Assembly: GCF_001592755.1 (NCBI RefSeq)
Contig: NZ_LUKF01000002.1
Location: 66,332-121,367, forward strand
DNA: 55,036 nt
Direction of reading: 5' to 3'
Source: Bdellovibrio bacteriovorus
Lineage (GTDB): Bacteria > Bdellovibrionota > Bdellovibrionia > Bdellovibrionales > Bdellovibrionaceae
The first letter of the stretch is position 1, and every line of letters begins with the position of its first letter. Positions 6,980-14,982 of the stretch are shown one piece after another. The notes beneath the pieces were generated by a model. It was not told the origin of the DNA. It made no database searches and worked only from the letters and a program-made list of their open reading frames with translations. Made by a program: the position numbers and the translations under genes.

Positions 6980-7903
6980 TCATCCTTTTTTACCCAAGCT
7001 AAACCCACGCATAGAAATAGAACCCATGTCATAACCTTCAAACTGGAACGCCAGTTCATCTTTCTCATCAGCGGCTCCTAAGACATAGAGCATTGGTAAA
7101 TAGTGATCCGGTGTCGGCACACTAAGGCGACCGGCCGTCGACTTCATAAACTCTTCAGTGAGTGCCTTAAAGTCGCGATCGACCAGTTTTGCCTTTGCCC
7201 ATTCATCAAACTCGATGGCCCAATCCTCACCTTGCAATGGCTTATCCCAATTCGCGCGGCGCAGGTTGTGAACAATGTTGCCGCTTCCGACAATCAAGAC
7301 ACCTTGCTCTCTTAATTTTTTTAAAGTGCGACCCAATTCAAAATGAAATGCCGGAGGCTCGGACATATCTATACTCAACTGCAAAACGGGAATATCGGCC
7401 TGCGGATACATCTTACGAAGCACCGCCCAGGTTCCATGATCCAATCCCCACGAACTGTCGTCGCCATGAATTTGCGGCTTACTGGAAAGGCTTTGAATTT
7501 GTTTTGCCAACTCTGGATCACCGGGCGCAGGATACTGCACGTTGAATAACTCTTGCGGAAAACCGTAGAAGTCATGAATCGTGCGTGGCTTTTCCATCCG
7601 AGTCACCCACGTGCCCGCGCTCAACCAGTGCGCAGAAACAACCAAGATGGCTTTTGGCGTGGCGATTTCATTTCCCAGATTCGCCAAACTTTGCGTGAAT
7701 GGATTATCTTGGATGGCGTTCATAGGATTGCCGTGCCCAACAAAAAGCACGGGCATTTTTTCCCCGTCTTGTTTTGAAGTCAGATTTAAAAGAGTTTTTA
7801 ATTGATCAGGCATATGCAATCTCCATAGACCTAAAGCTGTCAGCGCACTACCTGCGCCCATCAGCAAAGACCTTCGACTTAAGGAACGTGTTTCCTTACT
7901 CAT
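6980..7903 (-). CDS. Tat-exported extradiol dioxygenase (4,5-DOPA dioxygenase/YgiD family)
   Basis: A 307-residue LigB-type class III extradiol ring-cleaving dioxygenase, resembling 4,5-DOPA dioxygenase. Family signatures are F-V-G-H-G-N-P-M near the start, V-S-A-H-W, the L-D-H-G-T-W segment and G-S-G-N-I-V-H-N-L, which supply the His ligands of the metal. Unlike E. coli YgiD it starts with a twin-arginine leader (S-R-R-S-L-L-M around residues 9-15), so it is probably exported folded with its metal. The start is uncertain: ATG at 7903 has GGAGG only one base away, and an in-frame TTG lies at 7936. Coupled to the downstream esterase. Confidence 0.82.
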   Translation of the reverse strand: MSKETRSLSRRSLLMGAGSALTALGLWRLHMPDQLKTLLNLTSKQDGEKMPVLFVGHGNPMNAIQDNPFTQSLANLGNEIATPKAILVVSAHWLSAGTWVTRMEKPRTIHDFYGFPQELFNVQYPAPGDPELAKQIQSLSSKPQIHGDDSSWGLDHGTWAVLRKMYPQADIPVLQLSIDMSEPPAFHFELGRTLKKLREQGVLIVGSGNIVHNLRRANWDKPLQGEDWAIEFDEWAKAKLVDRDFKALTEEFMKSTAGRLSVPTPDHYLPMLYVLGAADEKDELAFQFEGYDMGSISMRGFSLGKKG

Positions 7904-7999
7904 GCCTCCATTATTATGGAAAAAGCACTGTTCCAAAAGACGTCAAATTTGCATAACACTGTTCTATTTTTGTCTAGTCACCCTGAGTCCTCTGCACTA

Positions 8000-8374
8000 T
8001 CAGCTTTTCAGATAGGGAACCAGAGCGATGGCTGCGGGCACGAATTGAATCAAGGCTCCGCGCCACATCTTGCGTGGATTTGACAAAAGCAGGACTAAGC
8101 CCGCCCCACATATAGAAAGAAGAGCATAGATAATAAGTGTTGTTCCCATGGAATAGGTCATCTCTGCGGTTCTCAAATGCAGTCCCGCAAAAATCGCGAT
8201 AGCCAAGAAGAGATTGTAAAAGCCCTGATTGAACGCAAGAGGCTTTGTCGCCGCCACATCTTGAGCCTTCACGCCAAAAATGCGATTGATGCGCGGGCGC
8301 CCCCAAAGAAGGCTTTCTAAAATAAAGAAGTACACATGCAAAAATGCCGGAAGAAGAGCGAACGATATTTCCAT
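8000..8374 (-). CDS. DUF1304 integral membrane protein
   Basis: A 124-residue membrane protein with four predicted helices. The pattern of a His/Tyr/Glu-bearing first helix (H-V-Y-F-F-I-L-E-S-L-L-W), the Q-G-F-Y-N-L-F-L segment and G-A-G-L-V-L-L is typical of the DUF1304 family, small membrane proteins of unknown function found in many bacteria. I start at the ATG at 8374; a GTG at 8404 would add ten polar residues. Neither start has a strong ribosome binding site. It is transcribed toward the dioxygenase gene but about 100 bases away from it. Confidence 0.8.
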   Translation of the reverse strand: MEISFALLPAFLHVYFFILESLLWGRPRINRIFGVKAQDVAATKPLAFNQGFYNLFLAIAIFAGLHLRTAEMTYSMGTTLIIYALLSICGAGLVLLLSNPRKMWRGALIQFVPAAIALVPYLKS

Positions 8375-8577
8375 GCATTCAGTCTTTAGATCACGGGCTC
8401 TCACGTCAAGTGGTCTTCAAGTGGGCTCTCCCCCTCGCCGCAGCTGGCAAAGGCAGGCTTCATTGTTTCGGAGAGGTTGACCCACGCAGAACCCCGAGCT
8501 AGCTTGAGCCATTACTTTAACGACACATTGTGCGCCGCATTTTAAAGCAAATGCCGACGCCTTCTTGCGGAGGAAAA

Positions 8578-9744
8578 ATGGCTGAATATATCAATCCAGA
8601 TTACGTTCCAGAACCGGATAAAATGAACGTGAAAAAGGGCCTTGAGGGCGTGGTTATGGATACTTCAAAAGTATCTAAAGTAAACCCTCACACAAACTCT
8701 TTGATCTACCGTGGTTACCCAGTTCAAGACTTGGCTGAAAACTGCTCATTCGAAGAAGTGGCTTACCTTCTTTACAACAACGAGTTGCCAACAGCTTCTC
8801 AACTTGCGGACTTCACGAAAAAAGAGCGCGGCTACCGTGAGATCTCGACAACTTTGTTGAATGTGATCAAAGCTCTTCCACAAAAATGCCACCCGATGGA
8901 TTCTATCCGCACGGCGGTTTCTTTCTTGGGAACTGAAGACGCTCGTATCTGGGATGCGACTCCCGCGACAAACATGGATAAAGCAATCCAGTTGCTAGCA
9001 AAAATTCCAACAATGGTTGCTGCCGACTACCGCTTCAAAAAAGGTTTGGACTTCATTCCTCCAAAAGCGGATCTTTCTATTTCTGAAAACTTCTTCCACA
9101 TGTGCTTTGGTAAAGTACCTCAAAAAGAAGTTGTAAAGGCTTTCGACGTATCTTTGATCCTTTACGCTGAACACAGCTTCAATGCTTCTACTTTCACAGC
9201 ACGTGTTGTGACTTCAACTCAATCTGATATCTACTCTGCAACTGTGGCGGGTATCGGTGCGTTGAAAGGTCCTTTGCACGGTGGTGCGAACGAAATGGTT
9301 ATGCACATGATGAAAGAGATCGCAGACCCTGCGAAAGCAGAACAATGGATGTTGGATGCTCTAGCTCAGAAGAAAAAAGTCATGGGCTTCGGTCACCGCG
9401 TTTACCGTTCTGGTGACTCTCGCGTTCCAACAATGAAAAAATACGCGCAAGTTATGGCCGACGTAACTGGCGAGCAAAAATGGATGCAAATGTACACGTC
9501 GCTTGAAAAAGTGATGGTAGAGAAAAAGAAAATCTACCCTAACTTGGACTTCCCAGCGGGTCCTGCTTACTACATGATGGGCTTTGAGATCGACTTCTTT
9601 ACGCCGATCTTCGTTATGGCTCGTACAACAGGCTGGTCTGCTCACATCATGGAGCAAGCTGCAGACAACCGTATCATCCGTCCTCTTTCTGAGTACGTGG
9701 GTCACGAACAACGCAAAGTTGTTCCTTTGTCTGAAAGAAAATAA
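8578..9744 (+). CDS. Citrate synthase / 2-methylcitrate synthase
   Basis: A 388-residue type-II-like small citrate synthase. Catalytic motifs are complete: G-P-L-H-G-G-A-N-E, G-F-G-H-R-V-Y and the D-F-P / F-T-P-I-F...G-W-S-A-H region followed by E-Q-A-A-D-N-R-I-I-R-P. Length and the N-terminal K-G-L-E-G-V-V segment fit the short citrate/2-methylcitrate synthase group (E. coli PrpC is 389 residues). GGAGG four bases before the ATG at 8578 fixes the start; a 16-codon upstream extension is unlikely. With prpB in the window it may feed the methylcitrate cycle, but it could equally be the main TCA-cycle enzyme, and many members do both. Confidence 0.92.
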   Translation: MAEYINPDYVPEPDKMNVKKGLEGVVMDTSKVSKVNPHTNSLIYRGYPVQDLAENCSFEEVAYLLYNNELPTASQLADFTKKERGYREISTTLLNVIKALPQKCHPMDSIRTAVSFLGTEDARIWDATPATNMDKAIQLLAKIPTMVAADYRFKKGLDFIPPKADLSISENFFHMCFGKVPQKEVVKAFDVSLILYAEHSFNASTFTARVVTSTQSDIYSATVAGIGALKGPLHGGANEMVMHMMKEIADPAKAEQWMLDALAQKKKVMGFGHRVYRSGDSRVPTMKKYAQVMADVTGEQKWMQMYTSLEKVMVEKKKIYPNLDFPAGPAYYMMGFEIDFFTPIFVMARTTGWSAHIMEQAADNRIIRPLSEYVGHEQRKVVPLSERK

Positions 9745-9764
9745 TTTAGAGAAATCTAGAATGA

Positions 9765-9794
9765 AAAAGGGAGCTGCAAAGCTCCCTTTTTTTT
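9765..9794. terminator. Bidirectional terminator after citrate synthase
   Basis: AAAAGGGAGC / GCTCCCTTTT form a 10-bp stem with a 6-base loop and an 8-T tail. It lies between the convergent citrate synthase and the minus-strand gene ending at 9799. Confidence 0.9.
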
Positions 9795-9798
9795 GGCT

Positions 9799-10338
9799 CT
9801 AGTGGATGGAAAGCTGCTGGCGTTCGTGGCTGTAAGCCACTAAAATGCGCTCGATCTCGGGATCTTCAGTATCTAAGCTTTCCTTCGTCGTAGGTAAAGC
9901 CATCAGATAATCGCTTTTGCGAACCATATTTTGAAAATCGAATTCTTTTAAATCTTTAAAGCGTCCCATTTGACGGCGCACTTTGAATAGTGACGTCATG
10001 GATTTTAAATGCGCCAAAGTTCCTTCCGCGTATTGGGTCTTCATCGTTGTTAGATCAATATTTTGACGCCATCTTTGCAGTGTCCCCATTGATGAGGCCT
10101 TAAGGATCTCACTGGATTGGGTATCTAAAACCTCGGCCCAACGCTTCGCTGTCTGCATATGCAGTGAAATGTCGTGACGGCGTTTGGATAACGGCTGAAC
10201 AGCGACGCCATTTGTGGGCTGTCTCACTGTGGGATTGGTGCTTTTGGCTCCAACCAATGCGAGTTCAGAGGCCATGATGGCTAGTCCTACAAAGCAAAGC
10301 GCGGCAGTTCTTAAAAATAGTAGCATCTTCTTGTTCAT
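9799..10338 (-). CDS. Hypothetical exported or membrane-anchored protein, 179 aa
   Basis: Not recognised. An N-terminal hydrophobic segment (about residues 5-28, after M-N-K-K) looks like a signal peptide or anchor. The rest is basic and helical with many Met, Gln and Lys residues and no cysteine after the leader. I start at the ATG at 10338; a TTG frame six codons upstream is less likely. No strong ribosome binding site. It is divergent from the PhoD-like lipoprotein gene and shares with it an intergenic region holding copy 2 of the palindromic element. Confidence 0.68.
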   Translation of the reverse strand: MNKKMLLFLRTAALCFVGLAIMASELALVGAKSTNPTVRQPTNGVAVQPLSKRRHDISLHMQTAKRWAEVLDTQSSEILKASSMGTLQRWRQNIDLTTMKTQYAEGTLAHLKSMTSLFKVRRQMGRFKDLKEFDFQNMVRKSDYLMALPTTKESLDTEDPEIERILVAYSHERQQLSIH

Positions 10339-10367
10339 ACTTCTTAGGATATCCAAGAGTTGTGCCG

Positions 10368-10383
10368 TGTTCTAATTTGAGAC
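10368..10383. promoter_or_regulatory. Copy 2 of the recurring palindromic element
   Basis: TGTTCTAATTTGAGAC lies 30 bases upstream of the minus-strand start (10338) and 67 bases upstream of the plus-strand start (10450). Confidence 0.5.
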
Positions 10384-10449
10384 GAAAGAATTTGACCGCA
10401 AGAACGTCCTCGCTTGAAATGAAGGCGCGTTTTTTAGGAAAAGGACTGT

Positions 10450-11511
10450 ATGAAAAAGATTTTACTGCTTTCGTTATTTATTCTTGGCTGTGCACAGACG
10501 GCGAAACATGATTCGGGCTCGTCAACTTCTGCAACGTATATCTCCTCCCTGCCATCCCAGGAAATCGTGTATGAAAAGCCAGTGAATAAAATCGCTTTTG
10601 GTTCTTGCGCAAATCAAGATCAGCCAGAGCCATTATGGAAGGACGTTCTTCAAGCCAAGCCCGATCTTTTTCTTTTCATGGGTGATAATGTCTATGCCAG
10701 CCACCCGACTCAACAACCTATCGCCGAACAATATCGCAAGATGGATCAAATTCCTGAATACATCGCCATCCGCAAAGAAGTTCCTTTCATGGCAACCTGG
10801 GACGATCATGATTTCGGCGAACGCGATGGCGGATCCGACTTTAAAGGCAAAGACAATGCTCGCCGCGATTTCTTAAACTATTGGGGTTATGTTAAAAACA
10901 GCATTCCTTTAGAACAAAAGGGCATCTATCACGCGAAGATGATCGGACCAAAAAAGAAATCCGTGCAAGTGATCATGCTCGACACTCGCTATTTCCGCAG
11001 TCCTTTAAAAGAAAGCCCGGGGAATGAAGGCAAAGCGCAGGATTATATCCCGCAAGATGAAGGCACGATCTTAGGAGAAGCTCAATGGGAGTGGCTGGAA
11101 ACACAGCTGAAGCGTCCTGCGGAAGTGCGCTTTATTGTTTCAAGTATTCAGTTGATTGCGAACGATCCCAAATACGAAAAATGGGGCAACTTCCCGAAAG
11201 AACGTCAGCGCTTCTTTGACTTGTTAAAGTCCACGCGCGCGAAGAATGTGATTTTGTTAAGCGGCGATCGTCATATTGCTTCGATCTCTAAGATGGATCT
11301 GAAAAATTACGGTTCTTTGTACGAAATCACCTCTAGCTCTATCAACCGCGCCAATAAATACAGCGATGCGGATTCTCACTATGTCGGCCCGGTTTACAGC
11401 AAAGAAAATTTTGGTCTGGCTGATATCGACTGGAAAAAGAAGCTTGTCACTGTCGACATTCGCGGCTTCAACAATGAAGTCGTTAATTCTGTTAAAATCA
11501 AATTGCGCTAA
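10450..11511 (+). CDS. PhoD-like metallophosphatase lipoprotein
   Basis: A 353-residue protein of the PhoD/calcineurin-like phosphatase group. The signal peptide ends in the lipobox I-L-G-C (Cys14), so the mature protein is probably lipid-anchored in the periplasm or outer membrane. Metal-site motifs occur in order: F-G-S-C-A-N, F-M-G-D-N-V-Y, W-D-D-H-D-F-G, D-T-R-Y-F and L-S-G-D-R-H. Such enzymes are phosphodiesterases or alkaline phosphatases depending on Ca/Fe, and could liberate phosphate or break down teichoic-acid-like or nucleotide substrates. AGGA-rich sequence before the ATG serves as ribosome binding site. The exact substrate is not readable. Confidence 0.88.
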   Translation: MKKILLLSLFILGCAQTAKHDSGSSTSATYISSLPSQEIVYEKPVNKIAFGSCANQDQPEPLWKDVLQAKPDLFLFMGDNVYASHPTQQPIAEQYRKMDQIPEYIAIRKEVPFMATWDDHDFGERDGGSDFKGKDNARRDFLNYWGYVKNSIPLEQKGIYHAKMIGPKKKSVQVIMLDTRYFRSPLKESPGNEGKAQDYIPQDEGTILGEAQWEWLETQLKRPAEVRFIVSSIQLIANDPKYEKWGNFPKERQRFFDLLKSTRAKNVILLSGDRHIASISKMDLKNYGSLYEITSSSINRANKYSDADSHYVGPVYSKENFGLADIDWKKKLVTVDIRGFNNEVVNSVKIKLR

Positions 11512-11515
11512 TTAT

Positions 11516-12100
11516 TTATTTATCCGCGCGACTCCAATCCACTAACGGTGGATTGGGGTTTTCGGCAAACTTTCCGTTAAACAGAGTTCGCGCCCACATC
11601 ACTGTTTCATCGATCGCCGAATCCAGGTGAGTTTCATCGACAACCACTGTTGGAATATCCAGATCTTGCGCTTTGTTTTGTGCATCATCGTAAGGTCCTT
11701 GAATCATCACTAAGCCTTTACAGACATTGGATTCGCGACAGACTTGCGCCATGTATTCCGCTCCGACACTGACTCCGACGCCGATGATTTTTTCTGGATT
11801 GATGGTACCGTGCTTTTGCATAAAGCTAAGAGCGCAATGGATGTCTTCAGTGCGCTTTGAAGGCGACTCCCATGATTGCGCCGCCCCTTCATCTTCCGAA
11901 TAGTAGCTATGATCCATCACGAGGCAGGCAAAACCTTCTTCACTCACTTCGCGCGCAATATAGTGCGTGATTTGGTTGGTGGCTCCTGTCATCGAACCTT
12001 CAAATAACAATCCGACCAGATGTTCGGAAGAATTTTTAGGTAGATAAAGGCAGCCTTCCAACAAACGTCCTTGCGAAGTAAACGTGATGGTGAGTTTCAT
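11516..12100 (-). CDS. Small alpha/beta hydrolase (dienelactone-hydrolase-like)
   Basis: A 194-residue cytosolic alpha/beta hydrolase. The elbow is G-V-S-V-G-A rather than the classic G-x-S-x-G with two glycines around a catalytic Ser; this still fits G-V-S-V-G, and the order G-S-M-T-G-A, then V-M-D-H-S-Y, then V-G-V-S-V-G, then D-E-T-H near the C-terminus matches short DLH/osmotically inducible esterases. The ATG at 12100 has GGAGG seven bases upstream; the longer upstream frame is not coding. Convergent with the PhoD-like gene (4 bases between stops). The upstream region contains the long tandem repeat. Confidence 0.75.
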   Translation of the reverse strand: MKLTITFTSQGRLLEGCLYLPKNSSEHLVGLLFEGSMTGATNQITHYIAREVSEEGFACLVMDHSYYSEDEGAAQSWESPSKRTEDIHCALSFMQKHGTINPEKIIGVGVSVGAEYMAQVCRESNVCKGLVMIQGPYDDAQNKAQDLDIPTVVVDETHLDSAIDETVMWARTLFNGKFAENPNPPLVDWSRADK

Positions 12101-12333
12101 AGCGGACCTCCCCGTTTCTAGTAGGATAGAAAATCTTGTCCTTATTCGGAAATGAGGGTTTGTTTGGTTGAGGAAAAACAAAGGTTGTTGTGTTGAAAGG
12201 CAATCAAATGCGTACAATAGGGACGATTTCACTTCCACCGTGGCAGTAAGCACTTGCGTCAGCGGGAAGAGCTTTAGTTCGATTCGGAAGGCCTGCTTTA
12301 AAAGCTTTGATTATTTTTTTGAGCTATTCTTCG
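12101..12333. other. Non-coding spacer upstream of the hydrolase
   Basis: No gene seen. It should contain the promoter of the minus-strand hydrolase. A short GTTCGATTC sequence near 12269 resembles the T-loop of a tRNA, but no tRNA stems can be built around it. Followed directly by the tandem repeat. Confidence 0.5.
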
Positions 12334-12475
<142 letters not shown>

Positions 12476-12559
12476 CTTAATAAATAATAGCTTAGTAACC
12501 TATTAAGTTAATAAAAAATCTATCTATTAAATTAACAATTCGATACCCACTCAATTAAA

Positions 12560-12934
12560 TTAGTTGTCCATCAAACTTAAATTAATCATAAAATTCCGCG
12601 CAATCCGCAGCGCCCTCGATTTCGCCTCGGAAGCTTTTAAGCCCACAAAATTCTCATCCACAGTCTGCGTGAATAAGCGCAGCCATTGCTCGAAGTGACC
12701 CTGTTGCAAATTCAACTTCATATGCGGAGGGAAAGGCCTGCCGCGATAGGTATCTTCTCCCAACAACAAGTCAGCCCAAAAGTTGTAAAGCTTTGGCAAA
12801 TGTTCTTCCCAATCCACTTTCGCGACGTCGGTGAATATGGGACCAATATAAGGATCTTGACGCACCTTCGAGTAAAACTCGTCGACTAACAACCTGATGT
12901 CTTCGCGGTTCTCAATGGGTTTTCTTGTTTTCAT
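12560..12934 (-). CDS. Group 3 truncated haemoglobin
   Basis: A 124-residue globin of the group III (P) truncated type. The segment Y-I-G-P-I-F-T-D-V near residue 30, W-E-E-H-L-P-K-L-Y-N-F-W, the Y-R-G-R-P-F-P-P-H segment and the proximal-His region G-H-F-E-Q-W-L are diagnostic for this group. Members such as Campylobacter Ctb bind O2 and NO and are linked to nitrosative or oxygen stress. Only a weak ribosome binding site (AGAAAGA) precedes the ATG. It follows oxyR in the same direction after a 173-base gap that may hold a degraded frame. Confidence 0.88.
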   Translation of the reverse strand: MKTRKPIENREDIRLLVDEFYSKVRQDPYIGPIFTDVAKVDWEEHLPKLYNFWADLLLGEDTYRGRPFPPHMKLNLQQGHFEQWLRLFTQTVDENFVGLKASEAKSRALRIARNFMINLSLMDN

Positions 12935-12956
12935 AATATCTTTCTTTTGCCTTCGT

Positions 12957-13100
12957 GAAATTACTTCTCCACGAACTCTTCAAGTGCTTTGTCGCCAGTT
13001 CATTCCGACAAAGATGCAATGACCTCAGCTACATTTTCGCGAATCACTTTATCACTATAAAAATATTCCGTTCACTCAACCGCTTCCGCGAAAAAGAGCC
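12957..13100 (-). pseudogene. Possible small degraded reading frame between oxyR and the globin
   Basis: On the minus strand one frame reads as protein-like sequence interrupted by two TGA codons: ...L-F-F-A-E-A-V-E-stop-T-E-Y-F-Y-S-D-K..., then ...A-S-L-S-E-stop-T-G-D-K-A-L-E-E-F-V-E-K-stop. The composition is like a soluble helical protein, but there is no start codon, no ribosome binding site and no recognised family. It may be a remnant or simply chance. Confidence 0.2.
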
Positions 13101-13107
13101 TGGTACC

Positions 13108-14067
13108 TTAAGCGATGGGAAGGACGTCGAGATCTTTTTGGCGGATCTTGCGCAGTTCTTCCGGAATGCTTTTTAATATCGCTTCGCCTAAAGCTTCGAT
13201 CAATTCGTTTTTGTAGTGCTCGCGGCGATACACCAAACCGATTTCGCGGGCTGGGATCGGTCGTTCGAATTGCACTAAGTGACTGCGATCGCCAATGTGT
13301 TCGGCCGCTAGGTAAGGCAGCAAAGTGTAGCCTCCATACAGATCGACGAGGTTCTTCAGCGTTTCTAAACTTCCGCTTTCGAATTTATAACGTCGACCGC
13401 CGCCCTTATTTTTTCTGACCGAACACAGATCCAATACTTGATTGCGCAAGCAGTGACCTTCTTCCAGCAACCAAATATCTTCCATACTGAGACTTTGATA
13501 TTTTATCTTTTTCATTTGCGCGTACTCGTGATTTTTTTCGCACAAGACCGAAAATGGCTCATAGTACAAAGGGTACTCAAACATCTTTGCCATCTTCGTC
13601 GGCGTCGCTAAAATTCCAACGTCGATTTCATCGGCATTCAAGGCTTCCAAAATCTGATCGGTTTGCAGCTCTTTAATGTTGAGCTCTACCTCGGGAAACA
13701 GTTCTTCGCAAACTGGCAGCAGGCGCGGCAATAAATATGGAGCCACGGTGGGGATGACACCGACCACCAAGCTTCCCTGCTTCGCCCCCTTTTTTTCGTG
13801 TTGAATCAGACTTTCGATCTTTCGTGCCTCAAACAGGACTGTTTGCATTTGAGATATTAGCTTTTTTCCCATCTGTGTCAGAAGAACTGGCTTTTTCGAG
13901 CGGTCAAAGATCACGACGCCCAAATCCTCTTCTAATTTCTGGATCTGCATACTCAACGTAGGTTGAGTCACAAAGCAGGCCTCTGCCGCCTTCGCAAAAT
14001 GTCCGTATTTATGCACTGCCATGACGTATTCGAGCTGCGTCAAAGAAAAGTTCGTTTTTGGCGTCAT
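13108..14067 (-). CDS. oxyR: OxyR-type LysR-family peroxide sensor
   Basis: A 319-residue LysR-type regulator. The N-terminal winged helix (S-L-T-Q-L-E-Y-V..., H-F-A-K-A-A-E-A, V-T-Q-P-T-L-S-M-Q-I-Q-K-L-E) is followed by a substrate domain with the redox pair of OxyR: G-H-C-L-R-N-Q with Cys206 and, nine residues on, Cys215, equivalent to Cys199 and Cys208 of E. coli OxyR. It is divergent from ahpC, the classic OxyR target, which strongly supports the assignment. AAGGAG six bases upstream fixes the start. OxyR normally controls its own promoter from the shared intergenic region, where suitable half sites are present. Confidence 0.95.
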   Translation of the reverse strand: MTPKTNFSLTQLEYVMAVHKYGHFAKAAEACFVTQPTLSMQIQKLEEDLGVVIFDRSKKPVLLTQMGKKLISQMQTVLFEARKIESLIQHEKKGAKQGSLVVGVIPTVAPYLLPRLLPVCEELFPEVELNIKELQTDQILEALNADEIDVGILATPTKMAKMFEYPLYYEPFSVLCEKNHEYAQMKKIKYQSLSMEDIWLLEEGHCLRNQVLDLCSVRKNKGGGRRYKFESGSLETLKNLVDLYGGYTLLPYLAAEHIGDRSHLVQFERPIPAREIGLVYRREHYKNELIEALGEAILKSIPEELRKIRQKDLDVLPIA

Positions 14068-14091
14068 AAACTGCTCCTTTATGAGGCAATT

Positions 14092-14123
14092 CTATCGAGA
14101 TAGAGAAAATCTATCAATGGATA
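14092..14123. promoter_or_regulatory. Candidate OxyR operator between oxyR and ahpC
   Basis: Half sites CTATC (14092-14096), GATAG (14099-14103), CTATC (14111-14115) and GATA (14120-14123) alternate in opposite orientations. GATAG-N7-CTATC matches the core ATAG-N7-CTAT of the known OxyR consensus. It is 25 bases upstream of oxyR and about 145 bases upstream of ahpC. Spacing to the last half site is shorter than the consensus, so the outer half is imperfect. Confidence 0.6.
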
Positions 14124-14266
14124 TTTATAATCGATTTCACCAAAAGGGGTTGATCCTCTATTCTGATCGACGAAAGATGTTCACTAACAGAAAGCTGCTA
14201 GTGGACCTCATAATTTTTAGGCTCACGAGCCCATACAAAACAACCATTTTATTCGAAGGAGAATAA

Positions 14267-14833
14267 ATGCTTACTCTAATCAACACGCAAGTGCCTGAAT
14301 TCAAAGTTCAAGCTTATCACCACAATGATTTCAAAACTGTGACTCACAACGACCTTAAAGGTAAATGGTCTATCTTCTTCTTCTACCCAGCAGACTTCAC
14401 ATTCGTATGCCCTACTGAATTGGGTGACATGGCTGATAAATATGCTGATTTCCAAAAATTGGGCGTAGAAGTTTACGGTGTTTCTACAGACACTCACTTC
14501 ACACACAAAGCATGGCATGATGCTTCTGATACAATCAAAAAAATCAAATACCCAATGTTGGCTGACCCTACATTCCAATTGACTCGCGCTTTCGGCGTAC
14601 ACATTGAAGAAGAAGGTCTTGCTTACCGCGGTACTTTCCTAGTGAACCCTGCTGGTAAAATCGTACTAGCTGAAGTTCAAGACAACGGTATCGGCCGTAA
14701 CGCTGATGAGTTGTTCCGTAAAGTCCAAGCGGCTCAATACATCGCTGCAAACCCAGGCGAAGTATGCCCAGCTAAATGGACTCCAGGTAAATCTACTTTG
14801 AAACCAGGTCTAGACCTAGTTGGTAAAATCTAA
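14267..14833 (+). CDS. ahpC: Alkyl hydroperoxide reductase subunit C (2-Cys peroxiredoxin)
   Basis: A 188-residue typical 2-Cys peroxiredoxin, reducing H2O2, organic peroxides and peroxynitrite. The peroxidatic Cys48 is in D-F-T-F-V-C-P-T-E and the resolving Cys167 in G-E-V-C-P-A-K-W, the AhpC arrangement. GAAGGAG precedes the ATG by the proper distance. Codons look strongly optimised (AAA, GGT, GCT, ATC), as expected for a highly expressed protein. It is divergent from oxyR and followed by ahpF, its reductase, after a structured 160-base spacer. Confidence 0.97.
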   Translation: MLTLINTQVPEFKVQAYHHNDFKTVTHNDLKGKWSIFFFYPADFTFVCPTELGDMADKYADFQKLGVEVYGVSTDTHFTHKAWHDASDTIKKIKYPMLADPTFQLTRAFGVHIEEEGLAYRGTFLVNPAGKIVLAEVQDNGIGRNADELFRKVQAAQYIAANPGEVCPAKWTPGKSTLKPGLDLVGKI

Positions 14834-14852
14834 TTTAGATTTTCGCTTTCTT

Positions 14853-14914
14853 CCCCGCTGGCAACGGCGGGGACACTTTTCCACCGGAACTTCTTAGCAC
14901 GGAAAAGTGTTTTT
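14853..14914 (+). terminator. Hairpin pair after ahpC, likely partial terminator
   Basis: A GC hairpin CCCCGC/GCGGGG (14853-14858 with 14867-14872) is followed directly by a 10-bp stem ACACTTTTCC/GGAAAAGTGT (14873-14882 with 14901-14910) with an 18-base loop and five T (14910-14914). This looks like an intrinsic terminator of moderate strength. Its right arm can instead pair with a downstream segment (next entry). Confidence 0.6.
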
Positions 14915-14982
14915 ATAAGGGTCAAATCCGCGGCGTGAGCGCAAGTCAGCGACAAGACGTTGACCTTTATAAAAACACTTTT
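14903..14982 (+). promoter_or_regulatory. 23-bp hairpin just before the ahpF ribosome binding site
   Basis: Bases 14903-14925 pair with 14960-14982 over 23 positions with only one G-U pair, leaving a 34-base loop. The stem ends immediately before the GGAGG (14983-14987) of ahpF. The left arm overlaps the right arm of the preceding terminator-like stem, so the two structures exclude each other. The arrangement resembles an attenuator, an mRNA processing site, or a stabiliser that sets the AhpC to AhpF ratio. Pairing was checked base by base; energies were not computed. Confidence 0.7.

Noticed and set aside
6979-7068. Longer esterase start with hydrophobic leader and good AGGAG
   Set aside because: It overlaps the dioxygenase gene by 89 bases, while the ATG at 6978 is placed one base after the upstream stop. 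Kept as an alternative, since an exported form remains possible.
12240-12300. tRNA-like GTTCGATTC sequence
   Set aside because: No acceptor, anticodon or T stem can be formed around it.
12955-13176. A 73-codon plus-strand frame overlapping the 3' end of oxyR
   Set aside because: GTG start without ribosome binding site, antisense to oxyR and without domain similarity.
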